The notes beneath the pieces were generated by a model, which saw nothing but the letters and a program-made list of their open reading frames with translations, was not told the DNA's origin and did no database searches. Position numbers and translations under genes: made by a program. A stretch of DNA of 26,454 nt from Candidatus Poseidonia alphae (GTDB lineage Archaea; Thermoplasmatota; Poseidoniia; Poseidoniales; Poseidoniaceae): assembly GCA_002505405.1 (NCBI GenBank), contig DAVD01000019.1:83027-109480 (forward strand), given 5' to 3'. The stretch's first letter is position 1, and each line of letters opens with the position of its first letter. Shown here in pieces: positions 1 through 6,887 of the stretch.

Positions 1-191
1 TCTGCCGTTCCGTATCCTTCAAGATAATCCGTGAGGCTTTTTCCGTCCAAGGTGGCGGTCAAATCTGGCGTATCAGCAGAGTTGAGGAGCGTGACAACTT
101 CATTGGTGCTGCACAATAACGGTCGGTCGGGGAGTGCAATCGGGGAGTTCGCCGGAGAATAGGGCCAAAGACGAGGAGAACCATCACGCAT
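1..191 (-). CDS. Unidentified protein, 5' part only (cut by window edge)
   Basis: I do not recognise this protein. Reading leftward from an ATG at 191, the frame stays open for 63 codons to the window edge, starting MRDGSPRLWPYSP. The start is supported by a perfect AGGAGG (complement of 199-204) seven bases upstream; another in-frame ATG at 197 is too close to that site. The gene lies 37 bp downstream of the zinc-ribbon gene on the same strand, so the two may be co-transcribed. No signal peptide or membrane segment is visible in the part present. The frame is also open upstream of the ATG for about 25 codons and there spells a methyltransferase-like glycine motif, which I treat as chance. 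Confidence 0.5.
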   Translation of the reverse strand, partial: MRDGSPRLWPYSPANSPIALPDRPLLCSTNEVVTLLNSADTPDLTATLDGKSLTDYLEGYGTA

Positions 192-228
192 GAGCATCCC
201 TCCTGAGCATCCCACATCAAGGATGCGT

Positions 229-651
229 TCATTCGGTGTAGGTTGCTTCGAACAAGCAGGCTGGACAGGTCACCTTAATCGGCCGGATGTCAGGTATGCC
301 CAGTGCAACACCGCAAGCAGAACAGAGAATGGCTTGATTGATCTGTTCTCGCCGTTCGGCAGCCTCACGGCTTGGGTCATACTCGTATCGGAACTCTTGC
401 CTGTTCACCATGGTTGGCCCCACGTTAGAGGGTGGGGCAGGGGGGGGCAGCGGGCTTGTTTTGTGAGAATTGTCCCACGCTGGCGCAGGTGTTGTAGGAG
501 GGGGGGCTTGACCCGGACCGGAGGAAAGAGCACTCCGAATCGTGGCTTCGTCTGTTTGGTAAACACGAGTAAGGCGGTCAATTTCAAGCATCTGCTCATA
601 CCCATCCATGGCTCGAAGAGCATTGATTTCTTCCAGTGGAACAACGCCCAT
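229..651 (-). CDS. Small zinc-ribbon protein with proline-rich linker
   Basis: This 140-residue protein has a short helical N-terminus (about 1-42), a proline- and alanine-rich linker (about 45-78) and a C-terminal zinc ribbon with CxxC pairs at C110/C113 and C129/C132. The four cysteines show a structural zinc site; partner and function are unknown. Zinc-ribbon proteins of this kind often bind nucleic acid or protein partners, but nothing here decides between these. The linker is encoded by C-rich DNA with an 8-base and a 7-base C run on the coding strand. An A/T-rich TATA-like box lies 21-28 bases upstream of the ATG and no Shine-Dalgarno site is seen, which suggests a leaderless transcript. 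It is the first gene of a leftward unit that continues into the edge gene. Confidence 0.7.
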   Translation of the reverse strand: MGVVPLEEINALRAMDGYEQMLEIDRLTRVYQTDEATIRSALSSGPGQAPPPTTPAPAWDNSHKTSPLPPPAPPSNVGPTMVNRQEFRYEYDPSREAAERREQINQAILCSACGVALGIPDIRPIKVTCPACLFEATYTE

Positions 652-671
652 AGCCTGTCCAATGCTTTCTT

Positions 672-679
672 TAATTTAT
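672..679 (-). promoter_or_regulatory. TATA-like box for the zinc-ribbon gene
   Basis: On the minus strand the sequence reads ATAAATTA, centred about 24-25 bases upstream of the ATG at 651. That is the spacing expected if transcription starts at the start codon. No ribosome binding site separates box and start. The intergenic stretch 652-793 holds nothing else I can identify, and I see no equally clear box for the CBS gene on the other side. Confidence 0.45.
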
Positions 680-793
680 CACTTGAGGTGATGTGTTCAT
701 GCCTATATTGCAGTTATCCGGAAACCTCCTTCGGGGATGTGGAAAAATGGAAGGCTTCAAAAGGGGTAGGTTGCGGGACACGGCTGAGAGCCC

Positions 794-1258
794 ATGGCCA
801 CCAAGACCCGAAGTCGAAAATCCACGCGCCGTTCACCTGGCGCCCAAGCTGCGAGAAATGTCACCTGTGGACAGACCATGCAGCATGCCCATTCCATGCT
901 TGATTCCGACTCCATGGCTTTGGTATTGGAATCCTTAACCCACAACAATTGGGACCATATTTTCATTGTTGACGAGGAAGGTGCGCCGATGGGGCGACTT
1001 CATGCTGTTGACTTGCTCAAATTAATCGCTCGCAAGACCGTTAACAGAGACATTGCTTGGATGCATTCCATTCCTGCTCAACAACTGCTGAATCACCCTC
1101 CATTGACCGTGAGAGAGGATACGCCACTGCTCAAGGCTGGAGCGTTGATGCTGACCCACGACCTCAACCAACTTGGAGTCGTTGACCGAGACGGAACATT
1201 GGTTGGAGTCGTCGGACACAACACACTTGCCAAAGTGATGCCGCGATTTATTCTGTGA
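794..1258 (+). CDS. CBS-domain pair protein
   Basis: The 154-residue protein consists mainly of two CBS motifs (Bateman module). The first spans about residues 26-80, with the typical strand-turn pattern around HIFIVDEEGAPMGRLH. The second spans about 94-150 and contains LGVVDRDGTLVGVVG. CBS pairs bind adenine nucleotides or related ligands and act as energy or ligand sensors. This one is stand-alone, so its effector partner is unknown. Residues 1-20 are basic and probably disordered. The start is the first ATG after an in-frame TGA just upstream; there is no convincing Shine-Dalgarno site. Its TGA is immediately followed by the stop codon of the convergent DUF373 gene, with no base between them. 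Confidence 0.85.
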   Translation: MATKTRSRKSTRRSPGAQAARNVTCGQTMQHAHSMLDSDSMALVLESLTHNNWDHIFIVDEEGAPMGRLHAVDLLKLIARKTVNRDIAWMHSIPAQQLLNHPPLTVREDTPLLKAGALMLTHDLNQLGVVDRDGTLVGVVGHNTLAKVMPRFIL

Positions 1259-2380
1259 TCAAATTCCCCAGTAACGGTCGGCTTGGGCTTGTTTTGCCTG
1301 GAGCGTTCGGACAACGGTCATCACCATCCAAAGCACAACAACCCAAATCAATGGAGTTGTCAAGTCGTCGAGAATCATGTTAACGCTGAATTCGTAAGAG
1401 CTCCCTTCAAGGACACGAATGGCGATGTCAAGGGCTGTATTCAGGAAGGAATAGACGACCATACCGAAGACGCTCAGAACAATGAGACTTCCAGAAAACG
1501 ACCCGCGCTTCAGTCGGAGAAGCATGAATCCTGCTGTAGATGTAAGGAAGGCAATAATAATCCAAGCGAGTGATGAGTGGATCACGTTCAACCATACGAC
1601 GGACGAGGCAGCCGAATTGACATCTTGCTGGCTGAATGCCCGCCATCCTTCCGCTACTGCAAAGATGGCGCTGAATAGAGTAGCCGTCCAAAGAAGCGAG
1701 GAAAACATCGCTGCGTCTGCGTTCTCACGCATTTCCTGAATGACACGGTTAACCGTGGATTCAATTCCTGCACCTTTGCTGAAGATGTACAATCCTAAGA
1801 CCAAGGGGAGCGCACCGATGACAATTCCTCCAATCTCATTAGGTAGCATGATTCCGAGACCCAAAATCGCCATAACCGCACCGAGAGGAATCATGATTTT
1901 TGAACGCCATTTTGGGTCTTCAAGAGCCTTTACGATGTAATAATAGGTTCCTTCAATACCCTTTGACTGCTTCACGATAATTTTCTGAATGTGGTCAATT
2001 CGGACTTGTGATTGGATAATGGGGAGAACGCTTTCATCCTCTGCACCGTCGGTGACAAGAATGGCTTCGTCCGGTTGAAACAGCGAGACAACTTCCTCGA
2101 GTTGTGCCGCGACGGCTCGGTCAGAGCGCATTCCAACTTTTTCATCACCGGTAAGGATCGCGATTTCAATTTCGTCTTCTTCTCCCTTGGCTTCAACCAA
2201 GGCGTCGTGCTGGGACAATGCTCCAAGAATCGCGTTGGTGTCGCTTTCTTCCGGGTCTGCAATCCCGAGTTTCAAAGCAGCGGTAAGGACTTGCCTTCGA
2301 CCGACAACAGGGCCTCGAATCGAGGTTTTGATACCAAGGTCGTTGTCCCGGTCAACCGTCAACACAAGAGTTCTCGTCAT
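1259..2380 (-). CDS. DUF373 family membrane protein
   Basis: This 373-residue protein matches the archaeal DUF373 family. The N-terminus MTRTLVLTVDRDNDLG is characteristic, and residues 1-155 form a soluble alpha/beta domain (note LVTDGAEDE near 108-116). The C-terminal half contains about six hydrophobic segments: roughly 162-180, 184-201, 227-245, 263-288, 297-314 and 343-361. The biochemical function of the family is not known to me. Translation probably uses a strong Shine-Dalgarno site, GGAGGTGA (complement of 2385-2392), four bases from the ATG. It lies 110 bp downstream of the acyltransferase gene on the same strand, so it may be the third gene of a priL-acyltransferase-DUF373 unit. 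The stretch 2381-2490 shows no other feature. Confidence 0.9.
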   Translation of the reverse strand: MTRTLVLTVDRDNDLGIKTSIRGPVVGRRQVLTAALKLGIADPEESDTNAILGALSQHDALVEAKGEEDEIEIAILTGDEKVGMRSDRAVAAQLEEVVSLFQPDEAILVTDGAEDESVLPIIQSQVRIDHIQKIIVKQSKGIEGTYYYIVKALEDPKWRSKIMIPLGAVMAILGLGIMLPNEIGGIVIGALPLVLGLYIFSKGAGIESTVNRVIQEMRENADAAMFSSLLWTATLFSAIFAVAEGWRAFSQQDVNSAASSVVWLNVIHSSLAWIIIAFLTSTAGFMLLRLKRGSFSGSLIVLSVFGMVVYSFLNTALDIAIRVLEGSSYEFSVNMILDDLTTPLIWVVVLWMVMTVVRTLQAKQAQADRYWGI

Positions 2381-2384
2381 CGCT

Positions 2385-2392
2385 TCACCTCC
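2385..2392 (-). promoter_or_regulatory. Shine-Dalgarno site of the DUF373 gene
   Basis: GGAGGTGA on the minus strand lies four bases before the ATG at 2380 and fixes that start. It contrasts with the leaderless-looking genes of this window and fits translation from within a longer transcript. Confidence 0.6.
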
Positions 2393-2490
2393 GCTCCTTG
2401 TTAGGCCACTGACGACCTTTCATTCAAAACCTTGTGCATTTGTGTCCGCGCTGTGTCCGTTTCTGTCGTCGTGTCGGGTGGCGGATACGG

Positions 2491-4086
2491 TCAGTTGACT
2501 GCTCTCACTTGCACCGATACTGCGTCATCTTTTCCAGAAGGTGGGTCAGTCCAATCAGCGTCTCCCGGTAGAATGAGGCCAGCGCCTGTTTTGACTAACC
2601 TGGAGGCAAGCTCCCTCTGAACCTTTACCAATTCATCCCAGTTGGTGTCTTCATCTTTCCATATCTTCCATCGTTTCAAATCTCGAGAACCACGAACCAG
2701 ACGCGCGTAGAGTTCCAAATGCAAGCGAGCCGACATTGGCCACCAAACCAAGAACAAGAGGAATACGCCAACCGCTGGCAGATACGTGACGTATTCAAGC
2801 AACCAATGGGACAGAAGAAGGGAATTAATCGGGCTTGAACCGCTCAGGAGCGACCACGTCATCAATGCGGAAGCAACCATCCACCAAAGTGGAAAGAACA
2901 CGATGGCGGAGAGTACTTTGATGGTCCCGATGACCGAGGTATCGATGTCTTGCTTTTTCATCGCCCAACTCAGTAGCCCGTTGCCCTTGTATGGGGGATA
3001 ATTGCCGGCCACTGCGCTCCATGTCACAAGGCCGAACATCCACACAAGCGCCCACAACCATACTGCAAAGGCCTTGACATAACCCGTAAGCGAGAGTGTT
3101 TCTGGGCGAGCATCAACGTCGTAAGGAGTGATGCCCCGCCGCGTTAATTCAGAGAAATGGGCTTCGCAGTCGTCAGCCAATTGTTTGGTTTCCTCAGGCT
3201 GGTGAGCCATCATGTATTCCCAGCCTGCCCGCAAGCGCCGGGCGCCCAGAACGGATTCAGCGTAGGTTGGTTTGACCAATTTACCGCCTGCAATCCGGTT
3301 TTTTTCAGCGTAAGCAAGACTTCGGCCCTTCCAAATCATGGTGCGCTCGTTCCATGAGGTCTTCGACAAATTTGCACGTTGCAATTCAACGTCGATGGCC
3401 TTTGTGACGTCATCAATCCACATTCGATCCAAACGGTCCTGTTCAAAGGAATCGTCCACATCGGCCGGTATTGGATTCAAATCCATGACGCGTTCAATAA
3501 CAACTGCAGCCCGTTCACGGAAGGTGTGAGATTCCGAATAGTGTAGACCAATCGGGACCAATTGTGGCTCCGGCAATCCCTTGTCTTGTGCTTCGCGGCG
3601 TGCATGAAGAAGAATCCGTGCTGCCCCAGAACGAATGCGTTTCACGCCCGATTCCGCATGGGTTGTTCCTTCGGGGAAAATCAACACCCGGCCACCATGG
3701 GCAAGTTGTACTGACATTTCAGAAAGCATGATGGCGTTTCTTGCTCTTGATGCTTGTTTGTCATTGGAATCTCTAGGCCGCTCAACCGGAACCACTCCCG
3801 AAGCCTTCAGTACGCGTCCAAGAAGGGGGATTTTGAACAGTGTGTGTTTGGCAATGGTCGTCAATTTACCCGGAAGGGCTGCAGTCATCAACATCGGATC
3901 AATGAGGCCACTTGGATGCCATGTGATGAACAGCAAGCCACCTTCTGGCGGGAGATTCTCGTCATCAACGATGTTGATTTCTCGAAACCAAATGTTGGTC
4001 AGAAACCGGTAGAACCGACGGACAATGCGATACGATTGCGGAACCTTTGCCTCTTGGCCCCCAGAGGGGTCTTGCAACCATCGCAT
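2491..4086 (-). CDS. PlsC/GPAT-like membrane glycerol-phosphate acyltransferase
   Basis: The 531-residue protein has an N-terminal glycerolipid acyltransferase domain (about 15-245). It carries the catalytic histidine-aspartate box as HPSGLIDP (H57, D63), with five residues between H and D as in yeast Gpt2/Sct1-type enzymes rather than the four of most PlsC. The substrate-binding block is FPEGTTH (137-143). Family enzymes move an acyl chain onto glycerol-3-phosphate or lysophosphatidate at the membrane. The C-terminal half has three hydrophobic segments (about 338-360, 388-414, 425-449) and a hydrophilic tail. The gene starts 51 bp after priL and has its own TATA-like box at leaderless distance. 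Its presence is odd, since classical archaeal lipids are ether-linked isoprenoids. The exact acceptor is not visible from sequence. Confidence 0.85.
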   Translation of the reverse strand: MRWLQDPSGGQEAKVPQSYRIVRRFYRFLTNIWFREINIVDDENLPPEGGLLFITWHPSGLIDPMLMTAALPGKLTTIAKHTLFKIPLLGRVLKASGVVPVERPRDSNDKQASRARNAIMLSEMSVQLAHGGRVLIFPEGTTHAESGVKRIRSGAARILLHARREAQDKGLPEPQLVPIGLHYSESHTFRERAAVVIERVMDLNPIPADVDDSFEQDRLDRMWIDDVTKAIDVELQRANLSKTSWNERTMIWKGRSLAYAEKNRIAGGKLVKPTYAESVLGARRLRAGWEYMMAHQPEETKQLADDCEAHFSELTRRGITPYDVDARPETLSLTGYVKAFAVWLWALVWMFGLVTWSAVAGNYPPYKGNGLLSWAMKKQDIDTSVIGTIKVLSAIVFFPLWWMVASALMTWSLLSGSSPINSLLLSHWLLEYVTYLPAVGVFLLFLVWWPMSARLHLELYARLVRGSRDLKRWKIWKDEDTNWDELVKVQRELASRLVKTGAGLILPGDADWTDPPSGKDDAVSVQVRAVN

Positions 4087-4106
4087 GAAGGAGGGAAGTC
4101 TACCTT

Positions 4107-4116
4107 AGTTTTTAGC
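4107..4116 (-). promoter_or_regulatory. TATA-like box for the acyltransferase gene
   Basis: On the minus strand GCTAAAAACT is centred about 25 bases before the ATG at 4086, and no Shine-Dalgarno site lies between. The 51-bp gap after priL therefore probably holds a separate promoter giving a leaderless mRNA, although read-through from priL is also possible. Confidence 0.4.
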
Positions 4117-4137
4117 AACACCTCCGGCGCTGTGAAT

Positions 4138-5379
4138 TCAATCGCCATCAGAGGGGGGGGCGTCTTCTGCGGAGTCGTCCGACTGGGCTGATTCCTTTTG
4201 AACCGGTTCCGCTGGCTTAGAGGTGAGCCGTTTCCACCGCTGAGTGGCCCGAATATACTTGAGCGGGTGGTCCATCCAGGGTTGGTCACACGTTCGATTG
4301 TCTCCAGGGAGTACGGGGCAGTTGTGGTTGATCTTCAGTTTCCCGCACCCAGCAGGAGTGTATTCGTGCTGGTAAACGTGCTCTACTTGATAGGAAGTTG
4401 TTGCTTCACTGAAATCCGGAGCACCTCTGAAAAAGCCTACACAGGCCTCTTGAGGAAGAGCCAAAGTCGCCGCCATTGATGCCAAAAAGAGGCGCCCAAA
4501 GTGGTTGACGTTGACACCGTTGGTGAGTTCTGCGATGATTTTTTGCATGCATGGAGGCCAATCGCTCTCTTCTGCTCCAACCAATGCAATGGCTTCACTG
4601 GCTTTATTGGCCATTAAATTTCGAACGATACCGACCGGTTCAGCGAGGCGAACGGCCAAATCTGTCGTGACCTCCGCCATTTTTTCTAGCGCTTCTTGTT
4701 CAATGCCTCTTTTGATGCGCTCTCGCAGCAACCGTGCGAGTTTGGCCGACGACGTGTATTGCCGTTCATTATGGAGGGTGACCCAGCCGTCTTTGAGGTC
4801 AACGTTGGGGAGGCGCCAGCGATCACCGGTGATTTTAGGACATATTTCGATAAAATCGGGGAGCCCTATTTTCCAAAGGGAGGAATTGCCCTGGCGCAAT
4901 TGCCGCATGCTCATTGAGGAAGAGGCGAGAGCCACTGAGCCTGTGCTTTGTGAGGCACGTACCGCTTCCGAAATGTAGGTCTCTGCAAGGATGGGAAGAT
5001 TGATGTCATCTTGGATTAAAAGTTGCTCCGCCCGTGCTGCTTCTGCTTGAGCCCACCTTGCAATCAAGCGTTCATCTTCACTTGCGCAGACGACGAGGCG
5101 TGCATAATAGAACGAAAATGCCTCAATAAGCCGGCCTTCTTCAGTGTGGATGTCCCCTCCAACGACCTGAACACCTTCCTTGGATTGTACTGAATCAATC
5201 AGTCTGATACGAGCTCGTTGTCGAGCTTTTTCCATCCACGGGCCGTCGAGCAATTCGTTGAGATCAATTGAATGCCGCTGCGCCATATCACGAATCCATT
5301 GAGCTGCTTGTGGAAGGAACGGGTAGCGGGCAAACGTAACTTCATCCGTCAAAACTGGGGGGACAGTAGGGACGGGCAT
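4138..5379 (-). CDS. priL: DNA primase large subunit PriL
   Basis: The 413-residue product is the large, non-catalytic subunit of the archaeal/eukaryal-type primase, which positions the template and helps PriS begin RNA primers. The C-terminal Fe-S domain (about 270-370) is recognisable from PPC (C277), the conserved TSYQVEHVY segment (328-336), TPAGC (C345) and C354 and C364, which are likely cluster ligands. C313 is an additional cysteine. The N-terminal region (10-240) is mostly helical, as expected for the family. The last ~25 residues form an acidic tail encoded partly by an 8-base C run. A TATA-like box stands 22-30 bases upstream of the ATG without a Shine-Dalgarno site. It is transcribed divergently from mptE. 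The catalytic subunit PriS is not in this window. Confidence 0.92.
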   Translation of the reverse strand: MPVPTVPPVLTDEVTFARYPFLPQAAQWIRDMAQRHSIDLNELLDGPWMEKARQRARIRLIDSVQSKEGVQVVGGDIHTEEGRLIEAFSFYYARLVVCASEDERLIARWAQAEAARAEQLLIQDDINLPILAETYISEAVRASQSTGSVALASSSMSMRQLRQGNSSLWKIGLPDFIEICPKITGDRWRLPNVDLKDGWVTLHNERQYTSSAKLARLLRERIKRGIEQEALEKMAEVTTDLAVRLAEPVGIVRNLMANKASEAIALVGAEESDWPPCMQKIIAELTNGVNVNHFGRLFLASMAATLALPQEACVGFFRGAPDFSEATTSYQVEHVYQHEYTPAGCGKLKINHNCPVLPGDNRTCDQPWMDHPLKYIRATQRWKRLTSKPAEPVQKESAQSDDSAEDAPPSDGD

Positions 5380-5400
5380 GGTCCTACCTCAGCGGCCACG

Positions 5401-5409
5401 GATTATGAA
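5401..5409 (-). promoter_or_regulatory. TATA-like box for priL
   Basis: The minus strand reads TTCATAATC, centred 26 bases before the priL ATG at 5379, which is the distance expected for leaderless initiation. It lies in the 78-bp divergent spacer shared with mptE. Confidence 0.45.
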
Positions 5410-5457
5410 GTTCAATGTTGGAGATGGTTTCTTGTGGCCGTGACGATTGGAGGCGCC

Positions 5458-6195
5458 ATGGATGAATCACTTCTCACTCAAGTGATTGCCATTCAAAACG
5501 ATGTACGTGCCGCCTTTGGTTGGTCGTATGAGGACGATGTTCAAAGCGCCAAGGAACTTCAAAAACTGTTCCAATCGGCAACACCGTTTGGTGTTGCGCA
5601 TTGGTCCAAAGAAGCGCGCCAGCACACCCTTCATCGCATTCAGGGCGAATTGCGCAAGGCTCAGCATGTTGTTTTGGTTGGGGCGGCTGCGGCCAAAAGC
5701 GACCTGATGCAGAACTGGCCTGATGGAACCCTATACATCGCTGCCGACGGGGCCGTAGGAGCATTTCCCGAAAGCATCAGACCTCTTTGTGTCGTTACCG
5801 ACCTGGACGGTGCAGAACATTTGGACCGAGCGGCATCCGACGGCGCGACCTTGGTGGTCCACGCCCACGGTGACAATCAACATCGGTGGGAGAAACTCAT
5901 GCCTCAGTGGGCTGAACACGGGCAACCTCAGTTGGTGTTAACCCATCAAACCAATGAATCCTACGACGGCATGCACAATCCAGGAGGGTTTACCGACGGT
6001 GACCGCGCAGCCTGCTTGCTTCACTGGTTAGGCATTGACCTGAATAAAGTAGAATTAATCGGGTTTACAACCGGCCGAGTTGGTCCGTGGTCTGGAAGTA
6101 CCGACGAAGAACAAAAAATGAGAAAACTGAATTGGATGAGGACAATCTTAGAATGCTTAAATGACGGCTTTAGCCGTTTTATCGGTGTCAAATAG
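5458..6195 (+). CDS. mptE: 6-hydroxymethyl-7,8-dihydropterin pyrophosphokinase, MptE family
   Basis: The 245-residue protein matches the archaeal MptE (DUF115-type) family, which transfers pyrophosphate from ATP to 6-hydroxymethyl-7,8-dihydropterin. This step of archaeal pterin/folate synthesis is done in bacteria by the unrelated FolK. Visible motifs are AADGAV (95-100), VVTDLDG (112-118), HAHGDN (135-140) and GGFTDGDRA (176-184). The aspartates and histidines of these motifs are probable metal and phosphate contacts. I chose the ATG at 5458 because GGAGG lies four bases before it and the family homology begins just after it; the open frame extends further upstream without a good start. It is divergent from priL and followed 46 bp later by a membrane protein gene. 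Confidence 0.88.
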   Translation: MDESLLTQVIAIQNDVRAAFGWSYEDDVQSAKELQKLFQSATPFGVAHWSKEARQHTLHRIQGELRKAQHVVLVGAAAAKSDLMQNWPDGTLYIAADGAVGAFPESIRPLCVVTDLDGAEHLDRAASDGATLVVHAHGDNQHRWEKLMPQWAEHGQPQLVLTHQTNESYDGMHNPGGFTDGDRAACLLHWLGIDLNKVELIGFTTGRVGPWSGSTDEEQKMRKLNWMRTILECLNDGFSRFIGVK

Positions 6196-6241
6196 GCTCC
6201 TTTGAACAAGCGTTCCTTTTCTTGCCCCAGAACATAAACCT

Positions 6242-6886
6242 ATGAAGGTGAAGAATGGTTCAGTGGCTATGACGAAGCGGAATCCGTGGGTAAATCCAGT
6301 CATGTGGTTCGTCGCAGTTCTTGTCGTTAACAGCCTGTGGTCTGCGGTCGCTTCGCAAGAAGCTCCCAACGAAGTCAACTCCCCCTCACAAACTCAAACC
6401 TACCGAGAAGTCGTCGTTGCCCCCGTAGCCGATCTTGACAGAGCCTTGCCCGCGAGGATGGCGGTCACCTTCACCGCCGGCAGTACTGATTCAGGAGAAA
6501 TTGGGTATTCGATTCTCCTCAACAATCAGACGGAAATAACTTCGTGGAACGGTGATTTAGGCGAAGAAGTCCCTCAATGGAACGGTGAACTATCACCCGG
6601 CACCTACACCATCGAAACGGTCACAGATGAAGGGATCGTAGCCCAACAAGAACTCTACATCAAACCCTTTGCAGCATATCAACTGGAAGGGCACATCCTT
6701 CTCAGTTTGCTTCTCGTTGGCTTTGCTTTTGCAGAACAAGGCGTAAGAGCCCTGGCAGGTCGGCTCCAAAGCACCGGTAAACAGCAACCAGTTGAACGAA
6801 CACCGTTCAAGCGCATTGCGAAAGGAATGCCCGAATTGGACCAGCTCCCAGAGCACGACTCCCCGTGGAGAGAACCGCTCCGCTGA
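6242..6886 (+). CDS. Hypothetical membrane-anchored protein with extracytoplasmic beta domain
   Basis: I do not recognise this 214-residue protein. An N-terminal hydrophobic segment (about 18-38) could be a signal anchor. Residues 55-142 look like a beta-sandwich domain exposed outside the cell: alternating hydrophobic residues, and a LSPGTYTIETVTDEG segment typical of Ig-like or carbohydrate-binding folds. A second hydrophobic helix (about 147-165) is followed by a basic, proline-containing tail of about 45 residues, probably cytoplasmic. The start could be the ATG at 6242 or the one at 6269; neither has a clear Shine-Dalgarno site. It follows mptE by 46 bp on the same strand. Its TGA is one base from the stop codon of the convergent polymerase gene. 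The topology is predicted; the function is unknown. Confidence 0.7.
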   Translation: MKVKNGSVAMTKRNPWVNPVMWFVAVLVVNSLWSAVASQEAPNEVNSPSQTQTYREVVVAPVADLDRALPARMAVTFTAGSTDSGEIGYSILLNNQTEITSWNGDLGEEVPQWNGELSPGTYTIETVTDEGIVAQQELYIKPFAAYQLEGHILLSLLLVGFAFAEQGVRALAGRLQSTGKQQPVERTPFKRIAKGMPELDQLPEHDSPWREPLR

Positions 6887-6887
6887 A

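Noticed and set aside
191..232. A methyltransferase motif I look-alike (ILDVGCSGG) in frame upstream of the left-edge gene
   Set aside because: The open stretch upstream is only about 25 codons, overlaps the end of the zinc-ribbon gene in another frame and has no start codon before the motif. The AGGAGG site instead supports initiation at 191. A frameshifted methyltransferase is possible, but I cannot support it without the rest of the gene.
190..903. A 237-codon open frame on the plus strand over the zinc-ribbon gene
   Set aside because: The translation is cysteine- and tryptophan-rich without any domain pattern, and it lies antisense to a gene with a clear zinc ribbon and also overlaps the CBS gene.
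5272..5457. An upstream extension of mptE
   Set aside because: It overlaps the start of priL on the opposite strand, and the first well-placed ATG with GGAGG before it is at 5458, where family similarity begins.
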